Below are positions 9,943 to 20,794 of a stretch of DNA of 64,000 nucleotides, one piece after another. This DNA comes from Massospora cicadina (Eukaryota; Entomophthoromycota; Entomophthoromycetes; Entomophthorales; Entomophthoraceae): positions 1 to 64,000 of the forward strand of contig JAKSZP010013642.1 in NCBI GenBank assembly GCA_022478985.1, written 5' to 3'. Position numbers and translations under genes: made by a program. The number at the start of each line of letters is the position of its first letter. Positions within the stretch are counted from its first letter, which is position 1. The notes beneath the pieces were generated by a model. It saw only the letters and a program-made list of their open reading frames with translations, had not been told where the DNA came from and made no database searches.

Positions 9943-10602
9943 CTAAAAACTTAAACTAAAAATATTGTAACTAATTGATTTAAACAAAACGCCCAAATGA
10001 GTGATTGAATGGATTGCACTGAACAAAACAACCAACCAGGTGGGCAGCGGAAACTGCTTATCCCTCCATGGCAGAAGGGGAGGGGCCTTGGGGGGCTCAT
10101 CTTTGGCAGCAGCTATCTCTTCAAAGAGTAGGGTGCGTGTCAAAGCAGATAGCAAGGGCGTCAGGGCATTGGTGGTATGTGGTTCAATATCACTGATGAT
10201 TGGTACTTCTGAGTAATTGCCAACCATAAAAACGGCAGTAATATATTCAGCTAAAGCCTTTTTGGCTTTAATGCGGGCATTTGGTAAATTAACAAACATT
10301 GCCATGTTGGTTCAGGTGATCTTATCTTTCAGATTTCGTGCTACAGTTACCACGTTCTGGATAGCTTCAGTGACATTTTTGTGAAGTTGTTTTACGTTAA
10401 TCTTACTTTTTGGAGTAAATTTTTTTGGAATAAAAGGAGGTGGAATTTCTCCTGCGAGTGCTGCCACTGATTTAGCAGTGGCTTTGCAGAGGGGATGACA
10501 ATCTGGTGTGGCAGCTGCTTCTACTGCAAGCTGGTGGTCACTGTGGAATGGTTTGGCATTTGGCTTTGGGGCATATAAACGAGGGAGAATTTTGCATCCC
10601 AT
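9943..10602 (-). pseudogene. C-terminal region of C-family ORF1 (C1 copy)
   Basis: Two consecutive frames encode SDHQLAVEAAATPDCHPLCK, then TPKSKINVKQLHKNVTEAIQ, and further on MAMFVNLPNARIKAKKALAE and TPLLSALTRTLLFEE. The copy at 20097-20783 encodes the same order with about two-thirds identical residues by eye. The copy at 55375-55800 is a more decayed version. Conservation between copies that differ at many bases suggests it was once a selected protein. No known domain is recognised. One stop or frameshift near 10310 breaks it here. Confidence 0.6.
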
Positions 10603-10979
10603 TTTGCATTGCAGAACTGGTTGACTTGCAGCGATAGCTCTTTAATGATACTACCTGATTCATCAATTTCATTCAAAAACTCCCATTGGTTCTGGCAAAA
10701 TTTAATTGGAGAATTGGTGTTTAATTGAGGATTGGTTGATTTATTAGATGTTGCATGGGATCAGACTGGAATCAAATCCTGCACTTAATTGGAAGATTCA
10801 TGCATGGCACTGGGGCACGGTGGAGGCTGATTGGTGGCTGCAGGTGCAGCTGCAGTAACAGGATTTGGGGGAGAGGAGGTAGTATCATACCCCATTCTGG
10901 AATTGGCACAGGTTGGGCGGTGGATTGGTTGCTGTCAGACAGACTATCAGCGCCACCAGAAGCTGCTAGATATGGGCAC

Positions 10980-12593
10980 TGTCATGTAAACGGCTGATAA
11001 GAATTAGACTGGGCTCCCAGTCAGGGTGTGTGAGCACCCAGTGGAGAGCCCAGAATGCCAAGGGCACAGCGGTCCATGCAACTAGAAGAAGGTGGGATCT
11101 AGTAAAGGCATGAGGAAAGTAAATGTTTATAAATGTACCAAAGGCCCCAAGGCAAACCAGATGGTTGCAATGGGGGCAACCACGAGTCTTGTGGGGGAAA
11201 CTCCCAAGGATGGGAGAGGTGGGGAGGACAATGACTCCTCCAGGGTGCATGGTTGCTGGCCTTCGGATATGGGTAGGTGGGTCTGTGCACCAGAGAGGGG
11301 TGGCACAAGACCCACCGCGCAAACAGGGGTGCTGTCAGAGGGGAAAATGGGCCCAATATGAGCGTTGGGGCTGAGTTCCCCTTGGTCACGGTACTCTGGG
11401 GCCCTTAGGTGGGTGGGATCAATGGTGGATGAGCAGGTGTGGGGGCTGAGCTCATGGGCATTGGGGCGGGGGCGCCCTGAGGCTGCTTTAATAGGGGAGC
11501 GCTCTCAGAAAGCCCATCAGTGAAGCGAACAGATGGGTTGCATTTAACGGATACACAAAAATGGATAGAGAGTCAACTCCATCATTGAGAGTGAGGTGGT
11601 TCACTGCAGATATGATCCACCGCCATGTGGTGGGGTCGAGCAACCAGACGACCCATTTGGTGATCATTGGGATAATTATTTGGGTGGCAGCGCGCTTTGC
11701 CAGATTGATCAGCAGAATTTTGAATAGGAAAAATAAACGAGCAAAGTCCATGACAAGGTGTTCAGGGTAATCGACTTTATTTTGGTGCAAAGTGTGAGGA
11801 GAATAGAGAATGAACTGATAACTGCCCATCAACAGAGCAGTTGCCTTAAGTATTGGGTGGTTGGGGATTGGCGATGGGGTTTGGTTGGCTGGTGGGTGGG
11901 GAAGTGGATGGATGGTTTCCAAAATCTTGGCAAAAATCAAAAAACTTTTGCTGATTTTCCCAAATTTTTGGGGCCAGACTAAGTCGATGGTACTGATCCA
12001 GGCCTTGACCATTTAAGTTGGGCAGCTCAAGCAGTTCAGATTTCCCAGATTCATCCTGGGGGCTGTGGCCTTGGTGCTCAGTTGTCTGAAACCTGGTCCA
12101 AACTCTCAATTTAGTTGTCTATGTGATCTGAGCTTCTTGGATCCATTCTGAGGGGTTGGGCAACTGGTCCAAGTCACTGGTGGCCTGGTTTGAAACCCAA
12201 ATTGAGTTCCAACCTGATTCTCATACCCAACCAGTCTGGACTGGCTCCGTTAGCCCAGAATCTGCAGGCTGGGCTCTGATACTTGCACTGGCAGTTTCTT
12301 CAGAATTTTGGTAAATTTTCCCTGGTAAGTGGGGGTCCCAGGGGCCCGCCCAAGGCCCCTGGCCTGCGTGATCTCCTGGCAGGTCCCCTCTATTAATTTT
12401 ATCAGGATTGGGGAGGGGGAGGGGAGAGATTTGGATATCTCTAGGTGGAAGGACAGTTACCCAGCACTCCTCAACCATGTGCGCCAGGTCGCTCAACTGT
12501 GACAGGGGGTCCACTTGGGCCTTTGGCCCCTTTTTGGTCTGAAAGTGATGTTGCTCCCTATCCAGTTGTAGGGGCTGGTCCCCAAGACTTACA
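10980..12593 (-). repeat. solo LTR of the X/Y group, minus strand, site duplication GGCAC
   Basis: On the minus strand it starts TGTAAGTCTTGGGGACC and ends TTTACATGACA, matching the X/Y LTR termini. It is flanked by a perfect 5-bp repeat GGCAC (10975-10979 and 12594-12598). The C-family copy at 54675 onward lacks it at the same point, directly after the zinc knuckle, so the empty site confirms both ends. At 1614 bp it is the longest LTR of this group here and much more GC-rich than the rest. It carries the conserved LTR coding motifs DLAHMVEECWVT and VPLAFWALHWVLTHPDW. Confidence 0.92.
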
Positions 12594-13071
12594 GGCACTT
12601 GCGTTTCAAGTGGTCTAATTTGAAACAGGATGGACAAATCATCCATCTGTCCTCAATATGGGCCCATAATGGATGGTTGGGGGCAGATGAAATAGCAGCG
12701 TGTGGGAATTGATGGGGAAATTTTTATATCTCAGGGCTTATTGTGGCATACGCCCAAGGCCCAGTGAGGCGTGTGTCCCCATTTGGGACCACAAATTGCA
12801 AGATGGGGTTGGAGCCATAGGCTTTCAAACCTTCCATCAGCTCCTGGTGAAGCACTTCAGGGGTAAGGTGGGTGGGCAAATTAGCAAACTGAACCACCAA
12901 AGTGGTATCTGCTGGGAGCCAGGTCTGAATTGTGGGGAGAGGGGTACCCTGGAAAACCAGGGGCACAGTTGCCACAGTGGCGGCATCAGCTACACATGTG
13001 AAGCTGAGATCAAAGTACCCCTTATAGGGGCAGAAGTTAAAACTGGTAGGATGCATCACCGCCTGTGCCAT
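12594..13071 (-). pseudogene. LINE ORF1 protein: RRM-like domain and CCHC knuckle (C1)
   Basis: The frame from 13071 (115 residues) has the block TLVVQFANLPTHLTPEVLHQ followed by ELMEGLKAYG. It aligns with ORF1 of LINE-B (TLFISFDSLPTNLPHKVIEE, ELCKGLVAYR), the region that precedes the knuckle. After a stop at about 12724 the frame resumes and encodes CPSCFKLDHLKRKC (C-x2-C-x4-H-x4-C, 12595-12636). The solo LTR is inserted at the last Cys codon. ORF1 proteins of LINEs bind the element RNA. Confidence 0.75.
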
Positions 13072-13633
13072 TTTGATTTTGGCTTGGTTGTGGTAAGGAA
13101 AAGTTTCCCATAATTGACCCTAAGGCCAAAACAAATGTTGCTCCAGGGGAGCACCAGGGGGCAATGAGGCAACGCTTGAGTACAAGTGAGGTGAGCATTA
13201 AGATCCTTGGGATGAATGAATTGTCCCTGGGGTTTGGTATGACTGGATGGGCCAGTATGAGCGCATTTTCCTGGTGGATGGAAAATAGTGGGGGGTGTTT
13301 CACCGCTGCTCCACACTGGAGCAGCTGGCAGAGAATTATGGACATTGGAGCAAAACTACAGTGTGTGATCAAAATTTACTATATCATACGATTTGCTCAG
13401 AAAATTATGAAAAAGCAGAAAGAGAGTCCTTATGTTGTATTTTATTTTTTATTTTTACTTTTACCTTTACCTTTATTTTAATTTTTATTTCTTTTACTTT
13501 AAATTACTTTACTTTTATTTTTTTATTTATTTTAATTATAGATTTATTAATCTTAGGGTTTATATCCATGTTAATCAAAAAAAACTTACAACTTATTTAC
13601 AATATTAAAAACAAAAACCTGCTGCTGGCCTGC

Positions 13634-14244
13634 TGTTGCAAAGTGATAAGTGCACAGCTTCAAAAGGGTTTTAGTGAATTAATAAATATATAAAGACTTT
13701 CTCTTTACAGACCTGCAGAATGATCTGAGCCAATAAATGGATCAGCAAAAAATATATTAATTGGTAAAACTTAGGCAAATGTTGTCTATAATCTGATTAG
13801 AAAAATGTAAACTACTAGGAAAATACAAGAGACTTTATTAGAAGGTATTAGATTAACTAGGTCTTTAGTAACAATTTAGTGCCTATCTATCAATTATCAT
13901 TGGGATCACTTGCCAGAAAAACTTTAAAAATTAGTCAGTGATTGTAGCAATTGGTTTGCTACTGAATCAAACTTTCTGCGTAATGTTCAATAGTTGTGCC
14001 AATTGCACCCAAAGGTGTCAGCAACATTAGGAGTTATCAGCAATTGCACCCAATAATTTACAAAATTTTAGTCATCAAAATGATTTAGAATAATCAACCA
14101 ATCAAAATAGGAACTAAATCATAATTCCCACATGAAAGCCAAAACATCAAAATTAATTAAATTAATTGGCAACCGCATTTGACTAAACAAAATACTATTT
14201 TTAGACAAGTGAAGACAAAACTTATCTCTGGTTAAAATCCCAAC
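13634..14244 (+). repeat. solo LTR, same family as 55808-56464
   Basis: It starts TGTTGCAAAG...GTGCACA and ends AAAATCCCAACA, parallel to the LTR at 55808 (TGTTTCAAAAG...CTGCACA, AAATTCCCAACA). Shared internal blocks include ATCTGAGCCAATAAA and a TTTATT-rich stretch followed by TAGTGCC. Flanks do not match (CCTGC and TATCT), so the site duplication has decayed or one end is misplaced. The strand is chosen by TG...CA only and is not independently shown. Confidence 0.65.
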
Positions 14245-15960
14245 ATATCTCCTAGCTTCTACAGATCATCCTCAATTTAAAATGTCTATTGTTACTGCAT
14301 GATAGGATTCATGGTGCTTCATGACTTAGTTTATTATCAACAATATGGCAGAGAGTTCCTTTATATACCCCATCTCCTCTAAGAGCTGTCAGAAAAAATT
14401 GGTGTTTACCATCACTAAGAAATTTTTTTTAAACTGATAAAATAATTGTCAAAAATTTTGCAAATAAATTGACTGAAGGGCCTATAAAGTAAACAATTGC
14501 ATTCATTTCAAAGAATTTGACTGCAGAGCCCTACAAAGTAAAATTCACACATTGTAAAGAAATTGATGCCACTAAAAGAAGTATAAAAAATCGACTTTTT
14601 GATAGTACAAATAATTATAAATATGAATAATACTAATATTTTTTCCATTGTTTTGCTAATTAACTACATGCTCTTAGAAAATAAGCATGTACTCTATTTG
14701 TTAAGATAGGGGAGAGCCAAAAGAAAATTGGTCTGTTAAGCAATTGTTTAGCACACCCCCAACATTAACTCTAGACTGCCAGACAAAGCCCTACCTTTCA
14801 GGGTTAACTCAGGAGAAGTGGAAGAGAAGTAGTGGTTTTCCTGCGTTGGTAAAGGTAAAATTGGAGTAGTTTCAACGTTATTTAAACTACTGCATTCATC
14901 AAGTTGAACTGATGATTTCACTGTTGTATCCTTTTACAGTCACACTAACAATTCATTTTATTTATGCAAGTTATAATAAACCCAGAAAATTTAATATAAA
15001 ATTTTGATATGGGTAAGCAAAAAATAATCCAACACCCTACCATTAGCAGGGTGCTGGGTTATATGTTACACTTGGAAGGGGGTAGTTACTAAGCCAAATT
15101 CAAAACTAGGGAATGGTTGCCAATTTTGAAAACCATGATCAACAGTTTTAAGTGCTAATGACTAATTCAATAGTATTAGGAAACATTGCCTAAATTTAGA
15201 TTCAAAACAGTAACAATACTAATTTGGTGTATCTGCGCTATACTCAGTCCATTTTAGGTAATTTCCAAACTTCTAAATTTATTTTAATGATTCTGGAACC
15301 TTGTGTCAGATTTTAATACCTAATTTTGACGTTTTTTCTTTAAATTCTTACCCAAATTTGACTTGTTAGGTTTTTCATTCAGGTTGACTCATTGCACCAT
15401 CTGGTAAGGATGGAAATAATGACTATTCTATTGATCTTCTTAAAATCTATAAAGTCCACACAGAGATTTCTGATTATTCTCAGGTAGTATTCTACAGATT
15501 TAGAGAAAACAGTGGGCTTTGGGATAGGTCATGGTAAGGAGCCAGGAAAGCAGGTAGGAGCACCAGCTAACTAGTTCTTTTACATGGTATGCCTTAGGTC
15601 AAAGACTTGGTTAAGTGGCAAAACCTTGGTTTTTATGCTCCTTTTTCCTGAAAGGTGCATACCCCAGTTCAGTTTGATAACCAGAGAAAAAGGCCTTACA
15701 TCACCTTTTCCTAGAAGAACAGGGTTTACTCCACCTTCAAGGGTGTTAACCAAGGCATAATTCTTGCATGTGTGGAAAGTTGTGGCTGCAATGTTAGATT
15801 CTTGTTAGAGAAGTTGATGGTTCCTTGGGGTTGGCCTTATGTAACTCTGAAACTAACTCATGAGAGCTTGTACAATCCCTTAAAGAAGCCCAGCTAATTT
15901 CCTAATATAAATATCCTTTCTACAATACTAAGTAATGTAAACTGCATTTGACTCTTTGGG
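14245..15960. other. AT-rich sequence without recognised genes
   Basis: No convincing frame is visible. It contains a 48-bp tandem duplication (units from 14469 and 14517, both with TTGACTG, GCC and ACAAAGTAAA or ATAAAGTAAA). The right part may belong to the decayed Ty3 element that follows, but I cannot show it. Confidence 0.4.
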
Positions 15961-16239
15961 AGTTCAAGATCTTTCTAACTTTAAATTCTGGTACACCTCT
16001 ACTACGATGAGCTCTATCCTTAAGGGCTTCCGCCCTTTAAATGGGGATAAGGAGGAGGGGTCAAAGGAGTTATTGATTTTCCAGTGGGGGCAATTCCACA
16101 TGGAAAGATCCATTATTTGGCACCTGATATATAAGGAAGAGATCTGCTTGTTTATAAGTTAACTTACCAAATGACACTTTGAGCTGCAAAATCTTGGTAT
16201 CAAACATAGCAAAACCATCTAAAGGTAATCAGGGGCTGC

Positions 16240-17130
16240 GTAACGTTTTTTTAGAAAAGCGCTTGGTATTGATGATGGATTTAGGCAATCTTTGATGGAC
16301 CTGGAGATGCACCTTCCAGAGGTGTTTAACAAAGCTGTCTGATACTAGAATATTGCTGTGGATTTGAGATCAATGTTAATTAAGGGATTTTATCCCAAGT
16401 TGGCATAAATGTGTAACTCCCCATAAATGCACATTAGGAGTATTGCATGAGAACTGGGCCAATGGAAAATCAGCTGCCAAGGTGCCTTAAGAGGTGGTGG
16501 CATAGCATTGAAGATACTGTTCTATTAACTGGTTGGTTTGTTCAAATTTTCTATCAGATAAGAGGTGGTATGATGATCTGCAATGTTTGATCTTCAGGAG
16601 CTCGCGCAATGTCTCCCAAATTCTTAAGTAAAATGAGGGCCTTTATTACTGATCACCTCCTGTGGCAGACCAAACAAGGAAAAATATTGGAAACAACAGC
16701 CGCGCCATCTCTTTAGCAGTAATAATTGTCAAAAAGATAACGAAGATAGCATATTTTGTAAAGCAGTCCACCACTACCATGACCGCATAATACCCTGTTA
16801 CATTCACAGCCCTATAATGAAGCCCACTGAAATTGAGGCACAAGGCTATTCTGCTTGTTAGAGGAAATTTGAAGACTATTCCGTCCTAATCTATCTTATT
16901 TTGAATGGGCACACATAAAACAAATTTCTATCTAAGCAGGGAAGTCCTTTGTGAAATCATTCTAATTATACCCACGGTTAAACAAATTTAATGCATTTTT
17001 ACACAACAGGATGCCCAACGACATGGGATTGTGACGTTCCCTTATAATTATGGACATAGGACAAAGGGAATTAAGTCTATAAAGGAAAAAAGATTGCCCT
17101 TGCTTTTGGGAGCACCATCTATATGGGCAT
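16240..17130 (-). pseudogene. Ty3 integrase remnant (element U)
   Basis: The minus strand can be followed through stops as an integrase. It has the HHCC-like region (HVVGHP near 17020, CP near 16905), then VVVDCFTKYAIFV and TAKEMARLL (frame 16646-16843), then GLPQEVISNKGPHF. In that motif the second catalytic Asp of SD(R/K)G is Asn (16644-16652). The C-terminal part is readable as an SYLIEN-like equivalent of the usual YHPQTDGQTERVN. The element is heavily decayed and its LTRs are not identified. Confidence 0.65.
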
Positions 17131-17356
17131 GTTGTATATGGTTTGACCAGAAATCTAGTTCTTAATTATTTCCTTATTTTTATATTTTGAACAATTTATG
17201 AACTGGGTTTAATCAAATTTACTTTGTCCTTAGGCTTACATTTTATATGAAATTGCCAAAGTTGTAATAAGTTACTATTGGAAGCCTTTGCTGCTTCCTC
17301 TTAAGTAATAGTAACTATGCCAGAAGATTGTTTCCTCCATCTCACTGTGCAACTTA

Positions 17357-17641
17357 TTTTTATTTTATTTGAGGTGGGATGACCTGGGGACAATACCACA
17401 CCAATTTAGGGGAAATCGAATGAATGGGAAAGGAGGATAAAATCCAGAAAACCTCCATGCGCAGCATATGATAGGTCAGGAACTCCATGGACCACCTTTG
17501 CTATTTGCTATCTCAGTTCAGGGCATTGGTGCGCAACGCCAAAACAATCATAATTGTCCCCTACCCAAAGTTCCTCTACCAGAATCAAACTTGGGGAGGC
17601 AGCGGTAGAGGTCCCTATTCTACCACTGGGGTATCCTCCCC
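17357..17641 (-). mobile_element. SINE2, tRNA-derived, with perfect 17-bp site duplication
   Basis: A 285-bp element is flanked by the perfect repeat TCTCACTGTGCAACTTA (17340-17356 and 17642-17658). The minus-strand head is tRNA-like, starting GGGGAGGATACCCCAGTGG. The tail (reverse complement of 17365-17400) is a variant of the shared LINE/SINE tail, with CCCCAGGTCATCCCACCTC. The body differs from SINE1, so this is a second family. It lies in the decayed element U. Confidence 0.92.
17581..17630 (-). promoter_or_regulatory. internal polymerase III promoter of SINE2
   Basis: Box A-like CCCAGTGGTAG (17620-17630) and box B-like AGTTTGATTCT (17581-17591) lie on the minus strand with tRNA-like spacing. 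Confidence 0.75.
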
Positions 17642-17859
17642 TCTCACTGTGCAACTTAAATACACTAATAAATTGATTACCTTGGCCCACGGCTCTGGTT
17701 TTTGTATCACATACATATAATGTCTATTATTCATTATTTTGCCTTGAACCTTTGTAAAACTAACTGTTTATAGGTGTTGCAGATTTGGCGCACTGCAAAA
17801 TTGGTGTATCCTCAACCACTGGTAGAATCGAGGAAATACCAATTGAAGCGCAAGAATTA

Positions 17860-18240
17860 TTAAACTAAGATGAGTTTAGCTTAAAAAATGACAATATTAA
17901 TTTGAGTAACATTGATAAGGAACAGAATGATTTAGGTGCTGGATGGTGCACCAAAAAGGAAAACAATTGAAACAAAATAAAAACGGTGCCATCAAGCAAC
18001 CAAGAAATTAAGTCACCAAAGGTAATGAAGATTTGGGCTCCACTGAAGCGCACAGGAGCCATGGAACCAACAATCCTGACACCAAAGGCTTTACACACCA
18101 CTGCAGTGCACGAATTCAGGAACTTGAGAAAATGAATGCCCACGAGAGAAATCAATAGAAGAAGAGAATGTTTCAAGGTTTCTGAAGAAGATATAATATC
18201 TTCCAAATCCACTATTCAATTATCCAAATCAATTTTTTTA
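17860..18240 (-). repeat. possible fragment of an X/Y-group LTR
   Basis: A 115-residue hydrophobic minus-strand frame (17865-18212) contains ITFGDLISWLLDGT. This resembles IIPMITKWVVWLLDPTT in the solo LTR at 10980-12593, and the underlying DNA (GCAACCAAGAAATTAAGTCA) resembles 11640-11660. Ends are not defined. I do not regard the frame as a host membrane protein. Confidence 0.35.
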
Positions 18241-18859
18241 CATCCTGATTCTTTAGTATTTAGTATAAATATACTAAGTTTTTATCTTAAATAAACAGTC
18301 TATTTCACAGAATCTTAAGTTTGTCCTTTATCTGTAGTAATCGCCAGTAACAAGTCTGGGATTAACCTGTTTTGAAGAATACACTCGTTTTGAGAGTGAA
18401 TCCTTATAAGGTTAGGCTTGCAAGGAAAGAGGTTGAGATAAACTCCGTTGGGTCAAGAGAAGATTCCAACGTACACAGGATTATTTCTAAAGAAGACGCA
18501 CAGTTGGTGTGCGAGTGTCAAGTTTACAGCTCTCTCAGGAAGTTTAAGCCTAGCTGGTTAGTGTCAGATCTGTGCAAATGAATACCCCTTTTGACGCCCC
18601 AAGTTCAAAATCTCCAGAGTTAAGTGAGCAGAACCCAGGGCGGCGAGAATAGGCTTCATAATTCTCTTTAACTTTTCTGTAAGAGTCTTAGATCTAATTA
18701 GATGACTTTTGTTATTAAGAAAATTATTCAAAAGTATATTCCTTATTTGCTTTGAAATTTCCACTATGTGATTGACCAAAATTTTTATGGTACATAATGT
18801 TGTCAAATATTTGCACTAATGGGAATGTAAAAGTAAAAAAGCTTTAAAAAAAAGCTACC

Positions 18860-19085
18860 ACTGTGAGGAGGATCTATTTGGACTAGTTGGTAGTAAATCC
18901 TAACATTAAAAGAAAACTATTTCTTGTGAATCCCTAAAGCCACTGACAGTAGTCAATAATATGGTGCACTTATCCTTAGAGTTTTTAACAAAGACTAATT
19001 GCAAAAACAAGGGGTTTCCCCTTTGTGTTTTACAAGGACGCTGTCTTCATACGTTACTTTTTGTTTTGTAGGTTACTTACCTGTG
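18860..19085 (-). pseudogene. Ty3 reverse transcriptase remnant (element U)
   Basis: Read on the minus strand across several stops and shifts, the fragments LVFVKNSKDK, IDYC and TRNSFLL follow the order of the RT finger motif (FVKKKDG, IDYR, TRN-YPLP). It lies upstream, on the minus strand, of the integrase remnant at 16.2-17.1 kb, the correct Ty3 order, so both probably belong to one old element. Nothing is intact. Confidence 0.45.
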
Positions 19086-19089
19086 CACC

Positions 19090-20085
19090 TGGAATTTTAT
19101 GCCCAAGTGCCAATTTCAACGTTTGGTGATCACTTCAGGGGGCCTCCACTTTGATTATCTTGTATCATACTATTCCATAACTATTAGTAATAGTATTTCT
19201 CCTGCTACTATAACGCATCCTATAGACATTAACTCAGCCGCACATAAGGGCCATCATAAAATTGGTCAATATACTCATCTTCATAGTGATGAATTGATTA
19301 GCCTTCAGAGTAAGCTTTGGATATTTTGTTAACTCATAATAACCAAATTTCGCTTAGGAAACTAATCTTGATGATCCTCAAAGCCGCCTTGACCTTGAGT
19401 AAAAAATGAAAAACTTTACTGATCTGTATTCACTCATGATAGGGAGATTAAATTTTCTGCATACTTTAGTTTGCTTTTTAAGTACAAGAGATCAAAGTGT
19501 TCAAGACTCACCTTTTAGCTGACAACCAGAAACTTGAACTGATGAAAAAATTAAGGTGGAACACTACCATTTTTCTGAGTTTCTAAATCAACTCCATCAT
19601 AATCTACATCTAGCTATTATAATTTATTTGGTGAACTCTATATTGGCAATTATACAAAATGTGATGAGGCGCCATTTGCACCTTCATGCCCTACAATTTA
19701 GCCACATTATCATCTTTCACATTTATGAGCCCAACAATATTCTGGTGGCTACCTCTATTGAATAACTCTCACCAGCATTATCCCCATTAGGAATGGCTTC
19801 CTTGGCGGCCTCTGCTCACCATATGCAACCTTCCACTTTGGCCATTCATGAAGTTAAAAGATGTTTAATCTTGCATATCCATCAGATAACATAAAGTTAA
19901 TCAGATACATCGAAGCCTCTTCCCCTATGTAATGGGGTTATACGTTCCATTTATTTTAATTAGTTTACCAAATTTTAAAAAAGTATGAATGTATAGAATT
20001 TTACTGCCCTATCTGAACAAAGCATGTGGTGCCTCTGAGGCCACTAAGCTGGTCGCATTAATGATTTCACTGGACTCTATAAGTT
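19090..20085. other. unassigned sequence, probably decayed element U
   Basis: Short frames occur on both strands but none resembles a known protein. By position it would hold the protease and gag of element U. I cannot support a boundary. Confidence 0.3.
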
Positions 20086-20096
20086 AGAAATTGGTA

Positions 20097-20783
20097 ATAT
20101 CTATACTACAAGAAGCTAGTGATCACCAGCTTGCGGTTGAAGGATCTGCAACACTAGATTGTCATCCCCTGCGTAAAGCTGTCACTAAATCAGTAACGAT
20201 GCTCACAGGAGGAATTCCAACTCCTGTTATCCCCGCAACCCTAACCCCAAAAAGTAAAATCACAGTGAACCACCTACACAAAAACGTTAACAATGCTATC
20301 CAGAACGTGGCAACTTTAGCATAGAATCCAAAAGCAAAAATAACCCAAACCACCATTGTCACGTTTGTTAAACTCCCAGACGCCCGCATCAAAGCTGAAA
20401 AAGCTTTAACCAAATATCTCAGTGCCATTTACCTAGCAGACAATTTCCATGAAATCCCAATTTTTAGAGATATCAAACCCCATGACGCAGATGCCCCAAC
20501 GCCATTACTGTCTGCCTGACATGCACTCTACTATGGGAGGAAGAAGCTTCTGCCAAAGAGGCTGCCAAAGATGAGCCCCCTGACCCCCTCCCCTTCCACC
20601 ATGGAGGGATAAGCAGTTTCCGCTGCCCACCTGGTTGGGTAGTTTTTGAAGCGTTTCACTCAATTCTCTCATTAGAGCGTTTTGTTTGAACCAAGTAGTT
20701 ACATTAGTTTTTTAGACTAGTTTTAGCTTTGGTAATGTCCAACCCCTGGTTGGCTTGCCTCAAATAAATATAAACATATTATG
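20097..20783 (+). mobile_element. C2: 5'-truncated copy of the C family
   Basis: From about 20105 it encodes SDHQLAVEGSATLDCHPLRK, TPKSKITVNHLHKNVNNAIQ and, after a stop, KLPDARIKAEKALTKYLSA and TPLLSA. This is the C1 C-terminal region in the same order. The 3' end is the shared tail CCCCTGGTTGGCTTGCCTC followed by AAATAAATATAAA. A candidate site duplication is AGAAATTGGTA (20086-20096) and AGAAGTTGGTA (20784-20794). Truncation at the 5' end is usual for LINE-type insertion. Confidence 0.78.
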
Positions 20784-20794
20784 AGAAGTTGGTA

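Larger units (their letters stand above)
9896..13400 (-). mobile_element. C1: ORF1-only LINE derivative, minus strand, split by a solo LTR
   Basis: The 3' end is the shared LINE/SINE tail (reverse complement of about 9900-9940). The coding part is an ORF1 with an RRM-like domain (12724-13071), a CCHC knuckle (12595-12636) and a C-terminal region (9943-10602). I see no endonuclease or reverse transcriptase, and two other copies (20097-20783, 54675-56720) have the same organisation without ORF2. It resembles the half-LINE design, in which ORF1 is joined directly to a LINE 3' end. The 5' limit is uncertain and no site duplication was found. Confidence 0.75.

Noticed and set aside
11092..11374. 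overlapping open frames on both strands near 11.1-11.4 kb
   Set aside because: They lie in the GC-rich solo LTR, where stop codons are rare. None matches a known protein.
13440..13540. TTTTA/CTTTA-rich stretch as a regulatory or origin element
   Set aside because: Simple low-complexity sequence next to an insertion boundary; nothing specific supports a function.
17865..18212. 115-residue hydrophobic minus-strand frame as a host membrane protein
   Set aside because: The DNA resembles part of the solo LTR at 10980-12593, and hydrophobic frames arise easily in AT-rich DNA.
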